Source: JAPORK01 sp026710285
GTDB taxonomy: Bacteria; Pseudomonadota; Gammaproteobacteria; Pseudomonadales; Endozoicomonadaceae
DNA: 64,000 bases
Direction: 5' to 3'
Assembly: GCA_965201045.1 (NCBI GenBank)
Contig: OZ241746.1
Location: 2,728,001 to 2,792,000 of the forward strand
The position numbers were made by a program, and so were the translations under genes. This document shows, in pieces, positions 38,612 to 49,300 of the stretch (the stretch's first letter is position 1; every line of letters begins with the position of its first letter). A model generated the notes under the pieces. That model searched no databases. It saw only the letters and a list, made by a program, of their open reading frames with translations, and was not told the origin of the DNA.

Positions 38612-41600
38612 ATGATATGTAAACGTCTATACTATTTTATACAAATATTTTTATTACTGTTTTCATGTTTTTGTTTTGGAAACATTAATCTGTCTGTTGT
38701 GAAAAAAAGCATTGATCAGTATCACCATTCTTCTGGTAAAAAAGTGTTATCTAAACAGCATATTTTAAATACAGGCACAAAGGCTAAAAATAATAAAGCT
38801 AATGATACACACCCACTACTTAAATCATCAGATAATGGAAGTGTATCTATTTGGTCAAATTCGTTTAATTTTTCCAAAAGTAGTAATAGTGAAGTAGACC
38901 CAAGAACAGGGACGTTACTGGTTTCTGTAAAAGCCGGGTTATTATTGAGTAATTTTGGACATGGTCCGGATATTGATCTGGAAATGAATTATAACAGTGC
39001 AGTAAAAGGTAATCCGGATAATCTTGGACAGGGATGGGCATGGAATTTAACACACTATAATCCAAAAACCCATCAGTTAAGTACTGCCGGAGGGAAAAGC
39101 TTTTTTTTGAAGCAGCTCAGTGATGGTCGCTGGACTCCAATGTATCACAAATTAAAAGATGTCATCATTATCAGTAAAAAAGGACATTTTGAGATCACCT
39201 CTGCAAACGGATTAAAGGATATTTTAAATAATGATGGTTATGAAACTCGTCTGGAGCAACAAAATGGAGAGGGTGTTAATTTCAAATATCTGCCGGGGAG
39301 TCACATCTTAGAAAAGATCACCGATGATTATGGTCATTCAATTCAGTTAACCATGAAAAACAACTATCTGATTGTTACCAGTTATGATGTACAGGGACGA
39401 CTTGTAGATATGCGCATTAGTTTAGAGAATAATGAAGTTCGCAATATCTGGTTTCCTAAACAAGCCCATCAACAAGTTGATAATGATTTCAACAACATTC
39501 ATTTGAGTTACAGCAATAATTATAAAGATTATAATCTTTTAACAGATATCCACTATTTTACCGGAATGGAAAAAAGATTTACTTATGATTGTAAAAATGC
39601 AATGAAATTGCCTGCTATTGCAGATAGACAAAATTTATTTCAAGCATTTACACCGGTTTGTGTGGTTAAACAAGTCAGCATGATACCTGGTGAACATCAA
39701 CCATTAATGATAACAAATTATCGCTATACCACTACAAGTAGTAATAGCCATGACTACCTTGGTTATAATTCAGGCTTACATGCATTGCCTGGTTTAAAGA
39801 CCGATATATTATTTGAGGCACCTGCCAGCTATACTTATCATACCAAAGAAGATAATGGTCAAATAAGTATAATCAGAACCTATAACAAATATCATCTGTT
39901 AATTAATAGTAAAACATTTAGTGATAAAAATAATCGACTACTCAATGAAACCCAGGCTTATTTTTGCAATACAGACAGCGCTGATGGTTGTGCAAATACT
40001 ACCTTTGATCAGTTACCGGTCACGTATTCTCTGCCATTAAAGCTGGTTACTGAAAATTGGGGAGACAATCTGTCTGTTCCTGCAGTGGCTGTTATCCAAA
40101 GACATTATGATGATCATGGACGGATAATTAGTCAGACCGATAGCTATGGTCGTAGAACAGAAATAACTTACTGCCCACAAAATGGCGATAAGTATTGTCC
40201 TGCTGCACCGAGTGGCTGGTCTGTATCTTCTTTAACAGAAAAAACAGAAACTTTTCCTGCCCCGGTGAAAGACAGTATTTTACTTTCTCCGGTGACAACA
40301 ACCATGAGTTATCAAAAAGAAAATAACTTAAATAAAAAGGGATATACACTGGTACTTGTGCAAAAAACAGCTAAAAGTGGTTCTGTAGAACGAACAGAAA
40401 CACGTCAGTATTATGATAACAGTAAAAATCCGCTCACTCATGGTTTGTTAAACAAAAACAGTTAACCGGCACAAATCTTCCCGCAGGCAGTATTCAGCAA
40501 ATTACACACCATTATAAGTATACCTTAAATAAAAATAATACAGAAACTATCTCTGCTTATACTGATGTAGCTAATCATCAGCCAGTATTATCAGCAGTGG
40601 TTGAAAAAAGCCTGTTTTATCCTAAAACACTGCGTGTTACTTCCGTAGATGGAAAAAATATTCACACTTTCAGTTATGATAATGTCGGACGGCTGATAGC
40701 ACAAACCAATGCGGTTGGTACACCTTTTGAAACCACAACCCATTACCAGTATAAATTATCTATAGATGAAAATAGTGTTATTGTAACCGCTCCTGATCAT
40801 ATGCAAAAGAAGACAGTTTTTGATGGCTCCGGGCGGGTACTGGCCACTTATATTGAAAAGACTGATCTTCAGGGATATCTTCAGCCCGGATTATGGCAAC
40901 AACAGACTCAAACACGTTACAACGCCGCAGGGGAAGTAGCAGAGACCACAGTTTATACAGATAATGGTCAGGGTAAAGGGGTACCGGTAGCACTGACTAC
41001 TCACTTTGATTACGATGTTTTAGGACGTCTGATCAGAAAGCATCTGCCTGATGGAGACACAGAAGTTACAGCATATGATGATGCACATCGTTGTGTCGTT
41101 CACTATACACAAGATATGCAAAACCAGCGTACTGCTATAATGATTAGTCACACCAATGTATTGGGAAATCCAACAGAACAGGTGATGCTACCCGCCACAA
41201 CGAGCAGCTTACCTTCCATTACAACACTGTGTACTCAGGCAGATCAACAGCCAGATGCAAAAGTTTCTACGATGACTTATGATGGTTTTGATCATCTTAT
41301 TAGTACTAAAGATCCCATGGGAAATACAGTACAGTATCGCTATGATGCTTTTGACCATGTGACTGATATAACAAACCCAGCAGGTGATACACTGCATGAT
41401 ACGTATGATCTCACTGGTCATGTTATTCACCATTGGGTAATGCCCGTTAAAGGTGGTCAGTATCTGTTGGGATCAGCAGGTTTTAATGCAGCAGGTCAAA
41501 AACTATGGTCAGACGGAGAAGATGGCAAAAAGACCACGTATCATTACAATATTAATGGTCTGTTATCGGAGAGTTATAAACCCAACGGACACCACATTAC

Positions 41601-44142
41601 TCTGGATTACAACATCATTGGATTGCCTGTAAAAGAGAGCCTGGATGGCAAGCCATTTTTAAAGATGAATTACGATCATATTACTTATCAACCATTCACG
41701 GTGACTGACAATACCGGTGTAACCACTTATCATTATCGGGATGACGGATTATTGGAAAGTGCAAAACACAAAGGTATTAATGGGTATCCGGATACTTTTT
41801 ACACGCTCACTTACGATAGTTATCATCGCCTCATCAGCCATACTGATACAGATAATAATAAAACTGTTTACACTTTTGATACCCTGGGCAGACAGGTGGG
41901 TGAAAAATATCAGGCAAATAAAAGTAATACAATACAGGTTGATCAGTTGGAATATGGTGATTTTTCCCGCATCGTTAAAAAAGTATATGGCAGTGGTATG
42001 GTACGCATGCTTTCTTATGATTCATGGGGACAGGTGCAAACAATAAAAGACAGTCTTAATAAAAAACCACTTTATGCTGCTTCTTTTGTTTATGATGCTG
42101 ATGGAAACATTATTCGTTTGCAGCGCAGTGATGATAAGAATCATAAGGTAATAATACATTACGGTTATGATCATCTTGACAATTTGGTTACAATGGATTG
42201 TCAGGGAGACAATATACTTTGCCCGCATGATACAGCATTTGACAGTGACCATCTGAAAACAGCACCAGTTATTATACAGCAGCATTATAATTTTACAGCA
42301 TTGAATCGTCTGGGAGAAGTTACAGAAAAACTAATTGATACTTCATCCTCACAATGGCATTCGCTAAGTAAAACTATGGTTTATGCTTATTCAGACAGCA
42401 AAACCCCATTGCGACTCACTTCTGTCAGTACACAATGGAATAATCAGCAACCTGATACGCATCATTTTATTTATGATACAACAGGAAACATGACCACTGA
42501 TAGTGAAGGTAATAAAATTAGTTATAATCCTTTTAACCAGATAACCCATGTAGTCAATACAGCAGGTGTGGTTAGCAGTTATGATTACGACGGACAGGGA
42601 AAAGAAGTAAAAATGATGACTACGCAATATACCCGCCAGATGATTTATCAGGGAGGATCTCTCAGCAGAGAAATAGTAACAGATACAGATAATAATGTAC
42701 ATGATATTGGCTATCCGGCAGCAGATATTAAGACCACTGATAATATGGTTACTGACTGGTATGAAAGCAACTATAAAGGAGATGTCGTTGATATATTGGG
42801 ACAAGATAAAAAACCAGGGCAGTGGACCGTGCAACAACACAGAGTTTATAGTCCATATGGTATGATGTGGTCTTATGATCAACACAATAAAAAGATTAAA
42901 GCTTTTCAACAAATATTGCAGGGATTTGATGGTGAGATCACTGACCCTGCAACAGGCTGGCAATTTTTAGGAGCCGGTCATCGCACTTATAATCCGGCTC
43001 AGCGCTATTTTGTCAGTGAAGATCCGGCAGGTGATGGCTACGCATTTGGTAGCAATAATCCAATAATGAATAGTGATCCCAGCGGTAATACGCCAAAGTG
43101 GTTAGGAAAAGTATTTAATGTGGTGGGTGATATCTTCAGTCTGGGTTTAAACAAAGTTCACAATAAATTTGCCAGAGGGATTGGAAGATCGCTGATATGG
43201 GCTGCTATGGCGCTAAGTTATGGTACAGGCAATATTCTTGGAATGGTTTTTACACCACCTGCCGCATTATCTTTTGCATCAGCGATTAAGCCAGCCAATA
43301 AGGGTTTACAGACAGCTTCGATGGCTACAGGAGGAACTTATGCGGGTGCACTGTTTGTAGCCGGTTTACTGGCTATGGGTATGGGGCTGTATGCAAGTAT
43401 AACTGCGGTTGCAACTGCATTCGGAGATGCAGGAAATGCAGCAATGGGAGATTTAGCAATGTTAACCGGGACATCTGCTTACAATGATATTATCACCGAG
43501 GTTGCAGATACAACGGGTGCAGCAGATACCACTGATGTATTGAGTACAGGGAGTGCTGAAACGGCATTTACATCAGGCAGTGCAGAAGCATCAGAACAAT
43601 TAACAGAATCATCCGCTTCAGAAGACTTAGAGCAGGCAGCACCGGATAATACAGATGATGAAGCTGCAGAAGAATCACCTGGTGATTTAAAACGAGCTGT
43701 TTTTGCTTGCGGTACTAAGAATATCAACCCACCACCCCGAACAGGATGTTTTCATACAGATCCGACAATTGATACATTTGATTTAAATCCTGACAGAAAA
43801 CCTACCTATGTGGTAGATCTTTACAACACTGAAGAAGTTGTAGCCATGGCAGGTAAAGAGAAATATGATGAAATTCTTCAGGAGTATATGTTTGATCAAG
43901 ATTTGGCTGGCACAGCATACAGACTTCTGAAACCGGGTGGTAAATTTTATATTTTTGATGGCACTATACGTCCACCTTTTTCAGGTTCATTTTGTGAATA
44001 TACCAAAGCAGGTGAAAAAGTATTTGGTAATTATTCACTCATTACTTCAACGGAGGATAAAATCAAGATTGCCAATGGTTTCCAAACCAAAAGGATTCCC
44101 AGACAAGAACATTTTGTCCTCGTATTTACAAAAAATTTATAG
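38612..44142 (+). pseudogene. Rhs protein 3, single-base frameshift
   Basis: Same architecture as units 1 and 2. The ancestral ATG (in GATTATG) is AAG here and translation must begin at an in-frame ATG two codons downstream. At about 40450 the codons for LLKQKQL have lost one A (TTAAACAAAAAC instead of TTAAAACAAAAAC), so the first frame ends at 40465 after 617 residues. The rest is open from there to 44142, with residues equivalent to 615-1848 and an intact methyltransferase-like tip (RAVFACGTKNINPPPRTGC..., DLNPDRKPTYVVD, LLKPGGKFYIFDG). It may be a fresh pseudogene, a phase-off gene or a sequencing error. Confidence 0.85.
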
Positions 44143-44449
44143 TGTTAATTGATAATAAATCATATCTGATTAAATATTAATATGAGAGCTTATTTATACG
44201 TGAAAAAATAATGTATAAAGTTAATAGTATAAACTTAAATGACCATGTTATAGTTGTATGAACAATAAGATACAAGCTGAGTTATTTCAAAATTAAATAA
44301 AACTAAAAATAATAATTTGTGTGTAATCTCAAGAGCTCTTTATATTTATTTAATGATCGTGCCTATCTGTCTGTTGGTTTATTAAATAATGTACTTGTGT
44401 TTATAACTTTAGTTTAATGAAAATTATAATATGAATATCGATTAAGAAT

Positions 44450-46815
44450 ATAATATGTAAACGTCTATACTATTTTATACAAAAATTTTTATTACTGTTT
44501 TCATGTTTCTGTTTTGGAAATATTAATCTGTCTGTTGTGAAAAAAAGCATTGATCAGTATCACCATTCTTCTGGTAAAAACTATTATCTAAACAGCATAT
44601 TTTAAATACAGGCACAAAGGCTAAAAATAATAAAGCTAATGGTACACACCCGCTACTTAGATCATCAGATAATGAAAGTGTATCTATTTGGTCAAATTCG
44701 TTTAATTTTGCTAAAAGTAGCAACAGTAAAGTAGACCCAAGAACAGGGACATTTTCAAATATCTGCCAGTGAGTCACATCTTAGAAAATATTACCGATGA
44801 TTATGGTCATTCAATTCAGTTAACCATGAAAAACAATTACCTGATTGTTACCAGCTATGATGTACAGGGACGACCTGTAGATATGCGCATTAGTTTAGAG
44901 AATAATGAAGTTCGTAATATCTGGTTTCCTAAACAGGTCCATCAGAAAGTTGATAGTGATTTCAACAACATTCATTTGAGTTACAACAATAATTATAAAA
45001 ATCATAGTCTTTTAACAGATATCCACTATTTTACCGGAATGGAAAAAAGATTTACTTATGATTGTAACTCATGGACGTATAATCAATCAGACCGATAGCT
45101 ATGGTCGTAAAACAGAAATAACTTACTACCCACAAAATGGCGATAAGTATTGTCCTACTGCACCGAGTGGCTGACCTGTATCTTCTTTAACAGAAAAAAC
45201 AGAAACTTTTCCTGCTCCGGTGAAAAACAGTATTTTGCTTTCTCCGGTGACAACAACCATGAGCTATCAAAAAGAAAATAACTTAAATAACAAAGGATAT
45301 ACACTGGTACTTGTGCAAAAAATAGCTAAAAGTGGTTCTGTGGAACGAACAGAAACACGTCAGTATTATGATGACATTAAAAATCCGCTCACTTATGGTT
45401 TGTTAAAATAAAAACAGCTAACCGGCACAAATCTTCCAGCAGGCAGTGTTCAGCAAATTACACATCATTATAAGTATACCTTAAATAAAAATAATACAGA
45501 AACCGCCTCTGCTTATACTGATGTAGCTAACCATCATCTGGTATTATCAGCAGTGGTTGAAAAAAGCCTGTTTTACCCTAAAACACTGCGTGTTACATCC
45601 GTAGATGGAAAAAATATTCACACTTTCAGTTATGATAATGTCGGTCGGTTGATAGCACAAACCAATGCAGTCGGTACACCTTTTGAAGCCACAACGCATT
45701 ACCAGTATAAATTATCTACAGATGAAAATAGTGTTATTGTAACGGCTCCTGATCATATGCAAAAGAAGACAGTTTTTGATGGCTCCGGGCGGGTACTGGT
45801 CACTTATATTGAAAAGACTGATCTTCAGGGACATCTTCAGCTCGGATTATGACAACAACAGACCCAAATACCTTATAATGCCGCAGGAGAAGTAGCAGAG
45901 ACGACCGTTTATACAGATAATGGTCAGGGTAAAGGAGTACCGGTAGCGCTGACTACTCACTTTGATTATGATGTTTTAGGGTGTTTGATCAGCAAGCATC
46001 TGCCTGACGGAGAAACAGAAGTTACAGCATATGATGACGCACATCGTTGTGTGGTTCACTATACACAAGATATGCAAAACCAGCGTACCGCTATAATGAT
46101 TAGTCACACCAATGTATTGGGAAATACAACCAAACAGGTGGTGCTACCAGCAACAACGACCAGCTTACCTTCCATTACAACACTGTGTATTCAGGCAGAT
46201 CAACAGCCAGATGCAAAAATTTCTACGATGACTTATGATGGTTTTGATCATCTTATCAGCACTAAAGATCCCATGGGAAACACGGTACAGTATCGCTATG
46301 ATGCTTTTGGTCATGTGACCGTAACAAACTCGGCAGGTGATATACTGCATGATACGTATGATCTCACCGGTCATGTTATTCACCATTGGGCAATGCCTGT
46401 TAAAGGTGGTCAGTATCTGTTGGCATCAGCAGGTTTTAATACAGCAGGTCAAAGATTGTCATTAGCCGGAGAAGACGGCAAAAAGACCACGTATTGTTAC
46501 AATATTAATGGTCTGTTATCGGATAGTTATAAACCCAACAGACACCGCATTAATCTGGATTACAACATCACTGGATTGTCTGTAAAAGAGAGCCTGGATA
46601 GTAAGCCGTTTTTAAATATGAATTACGATCATATTACTCATCAACCATTCACAGTGACTGATAATACCGGTGTAACCACTTATCATTATCGGGATGACGG
46701 ATTATTGAAAAGTGTAAAACACAAAGGTATTAACGGGTATCGGGATACTCTTTACACACTTGCTTACGATAGTTATCATCGCCTTATCAGCCGTACTGAT
46801 ACAGATAATAATTAA
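44450..46815 (+). pseudogene. Rhs unit 4, degraded and truncated
   Basis: The start codon has become ATA, a base is lost in the linker (AAAAACTATTATC), and segments of roughly 370 bp (at 44753) and 520 bp (at 45066) are deleted relative to unit 3. Stops follow at 45172, 45409 and 45850, and a deletion near 46320 alters the TDITNP segment. Homology ends at SRTDTDNN with TAA at 46813-46815, so the second half of the shell and the tip are missing. It marks the decaying end of the array. Confidence 0.93.
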
Positions 46816-47325
46816 AGCTATGATTTCATATTTTAATTTGGTATAATGGCGGAGCTTTTCACGTTTGTTTGGAAAGTACGCAGAAGTTTTTATGTGCATT
46901 TCACTTAAAAATAAAAGTACTGGGTTTTCATTTTATCAATACTGCGGACATTTTTTTTAAGTTATTGATTTAAAAAGGAATTCTTTCCTTGTTGCAGAAA
47001 ATATCCTTTAAAATCAAAGGTTTACAGTTTAGGTCATAGTGGGTTTTTAAAAGCTGTCCGAGGTATTGATTTTATATCATCCTGTAATAACAAATACTTA
47101 TGCTGAAGCAAAGCTGGTGTTTTTAGGTTGAACGTATATGGTAAATCATTGATTTTAAAAACTTTTTTGTGTGGATAAGAAGCCTTAAAAATCAAGGGTT
47201 TATCCTTTAAGGCTATACAATTTATTTTATTAAAAATTAAAAATCGTCAGGAATATTATAAATGCAGAGCATTTGGTTATTTTAGGCGGTGTTTTCAATG
47301 AACAACAAACCGAGGCTGTTATATT
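46816..47325. other. Intergenic after the Rhs array
   Basis: About 510 AT-rich bases without a gene. GCCTTAAA...TTTAAGGC near 47182-47212 forms a weak inverted repeat around TCAAGGGTTTATCC, and a similar TCAAAGGTTTAC occurs near 47017. The following gene lacks a strong ribosome site. Confidence 0.4.
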
Positions 47326-48861
47326 ATGATCAAGACAAACTATTCAGGAATGCCAACAAATCAATTATTACCCTGTACACAAAATACATTAAAATATAGT
47401 CAGGCTGTAAAGAGCAACAAGAAGTGTAATCTATTTAAGTCATTAGGCGCTTTAATTGTGTGTCTGCCTGAAAAAATAATTAATGCCCTCAATACTCTTA
47501 AAACTTTCATAACATATCTTTGGAATTTACTCGCTCGCACCACTAATAATGATAATAATACAATTCTTTTAAATCGTAATTACTCTTTATTAAGAGATGC
47601 AATAGACAAAGGTTGTGTAAAAGGTGTGAGAGATTCTCTTGCAAAACAATGCATTGATTTAGGCGCAACAGATAAGAACGGTAAAACAGTTTTAGATTAT
47701 CTTTATGAACAAGCTAATTCCCCGACCATTGAAAAAATTGCAGATGCCTTGTATGAACACAGCAAGAATAATATTAATGTACGAGATGCAAAAGGTAAAA
47801 CCGCTTTGATGTATGCTGCTGAGAAGGGTTGTTCGAGTATTTTAAGATCCCAAATGAAAATAGCAGGTATTAAGATTGATCTGAAAGATAATGATGGTAA
47901 AACAGCTTTAGATTATGCTAAGCAGAATAATAACGAAGATTGTGCAAAAATCCTGAAGGGTTTGGCTACTTCAGAAGACTCAAAAATTACTGTGGAAAGT
48001 TTAAAAGATACTGTTCCTGACGATCTGGTGGATAATAATGATCAGATCACAACATGCGACTTAGTAAAAGTTCTTAGAAGTCGGCATTCTTTAAAACAAA
48101 AGTATTCAGAGCACACTGACATTCAGGAAAAGCTTCACAAAGAAAAGCTTGATCAGTTAGAAGCTCCTCTAAGTAAAGATGAAAAAGCTATCTTACACGA
48201 TTGGACGGTTAACACAAAAAACTTTTATAAGCCTGGTACTATTGGCGCACATTATGACTCTAAAGATAAAGACAAAATCTCGGATACTGAAGTTAGGCAA
48301 AATAATTTCAATCTTGGGAATGCGCTTGATAAGATACCCGCGTTCCATGCAGACAGAGATATCTGGTCTGCAAAAGTAGTACAACTGGATGATAAAAGTG
48401 ACTTCCCTTTTCGTGAGGGTGATCATTTACATACATCTGTACCCTTTGCTGCCACCAGTGACTCGTTACAGTTATATCTTTTTGTGGATAAATATCTCAT
48501 ACCAAAATTAAAAGATGTAGACAGCAGTTGTCTAATTGTTTATAAAACTAAGGGTTGTAATGGAAAGCCTATTTCTGACTTTTCTATGCACATGGAAGAA
48601 TGTGAGGTACTAATAAGACCTGGTACAAGTTTCATAATTACGAACATTGAATTGCGTGACAAACAGGGAGATATACCATCAACGGCTGTTGTAACACTAG
48701 AGCGTAATAATGATCTCCTGGTAAGAGACTCAATAATATTTGATCAGTATGGTAAGCCACTCACTGTAGCAGAAATTGATGACGCAAATAATACTTCAAA
48801 TAATAAAGCTCCAAAGGATGAGGTTTTAAAGGATGAGGTTCTTTCTGCGGTAGCTTGGTGA
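47326..48861 (+). CDS. Ankyrin-repeat protein with ADP-ribosyltransferase-like domain (putative effector)
   Basis: 511 residues, no Sec signal peptide; a hydrophobic stretch lies at about 37-70. Ankyrin-like repeats span about 84-213 (DKNGKTVLDYLYEQA, DAKGKTALMYAAEKGC, DNDGKTALDYAKQNN). Residues ~290-460 carry the three landmarks of an R-S-E class ADP-ribosyltransferase toxin: Arg344 in FHADRDIWSA, the S-T-S-like PFAATSDS (~373-380), and E425-x-E427 in MEECEVLIRPGTSFIITNIE, where the V-L-x-x-P-G-T-x-F continuation is typical. This arrangement suggests arginine-specific mono-ADP-ribosylation of a host protein found through the ankyrin repeats. Enzyme activity is inference. Probably not Sec-exported; a dedicated secretion system would be needed. 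Confidence 0.75.
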   Translation: MIKTNYSGMPTNQLLPCTQNTLKYSQAVKSNKKCNLFKSLGALIVCLPEKIINALNTLKTFITYLWNLLARTTNNDNNTILLNRNYSLLRDAIDKGCVKGVRDSLAKQCIDLGATDKNGKTVLDYLYEQANSPTIEKIADALYEHSKNNINVRDAKGKTALMYAAEKGCSSILRSQMKIAGIKIDLKDNDGKTALDYAKQNNNEDCAKILKGLATSEDSKITVESLKDTVPDDLVDNNDQITTCDLVKVLRSRHSLKQKYSEHTDIQEKLHKEKLDQLEAPLSKDEKAILHDWTVNTKNFYKPGTIGAHYDSKDKDKISDTEVRQNNFNLGNALDKIPAFHADRDIWSAKVVQLDDKSDFPFREGDHLHTSVPFAATSDSLQLYLFVDKYLIPKLKDVDSSCLIVYKTKGCNGKPISDFSMHMEECEVLIRPGTSFIITNIELRDKQGDIPSTAVVTLERNNDLLVRDSIIFDQYGKPLTVAEIDDANNTSNNKAPKDEVLKDEVLSAVAW

Positions 48862-48864
48862 AAA

Positions 48865-48940
48865 TTAAGCCTGCATGTAAAACATTGACTTATCATCAGG
48901 TAGTAATGACTACCTGGTTTTGAGTTTGAAATTACAACGA
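48865..48940 (-). pseudogene. ISL3-family transposase C-terminal scar
   Basis: On the minus strand the bases encode FKLKTR, a stop, then SLLPDDKSMFYMQA and TAA, which matches the C-terminus of the ISL3 transposase remnant at 61209-61889 (FKLKIRQSSLPDDKSMFYICA). About 25 codons remain, directly after the ADP-ribosyltransferase-like gene. Confidence 0.75.
48897..48921 (+). terminator. Hairpin followed by T-rich run
   Basis: CAGGTAGT and ACTACCTG form a perfect 8-bp stem with AATG loop followed by GTTTTGAG, 36 bp after the stop of the ankyrin gene. It lies in the ISL3 scar, so the IS end may now serve as the gene's terminator. Confidence 0.5.
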
Positions 48941-49300
48941 ATCATTAGGAACTAATATCTCTGTGATCCTATGATCCTATGATCCTTGCTCATTCTGGCT
49001 TCACGTTAAAGAGCGACTGTGTAACCAACAGATAAAGATTAAACAAAGGAATCCTCACTGACATGAGTGGTGATTTGTTTTTACAGTCGACCGGGCTGCG
49101 GACTGAATTTTTTTATTGTGTTTTTGATTATTTAAACTAATATTTCACCACCATATTAAATAAAAAATTTAATTTTATTGCGGTTATAGCTAATGTTTTC
49201 GATATACCGTGATAAAATCAGGTTCTTGCACATGCAGACCAGGATGCTTTTTTAGACAGTAACTGACTCCTGATAATTTGAATAAAAAAAGGAAATTTAA
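48941..49300. other. Intergenic before the efflux operon
   Basis: About 360 bases without a gene. A short tandem run (CTATGATC repeated) lies near 48968-48985. AAAAAAAGGAAATTTAA just before 49301 is the ribosome site of the membrane-fusion gene. No divergent regulator gene is present. Confidence 0.4.

Larger units (their letters stand above)
26835..46815 (+). repeat. Tandem array of four Rhs units (~5.85 kb period)
   Basis: Units start at 26854, 32695, 38612 and about 44450, i.e. 5841, 5917 and 5838 bp apart; the longer second period includes an expanded hexanucleotide tract. Both genes and intergenic leaders are homologous, with long stretches near identity, so the array arose by tandem duplication. 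Unit 4 carries two large deletions and stops at the middle of the Rhs core. Confidence 0.95.
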
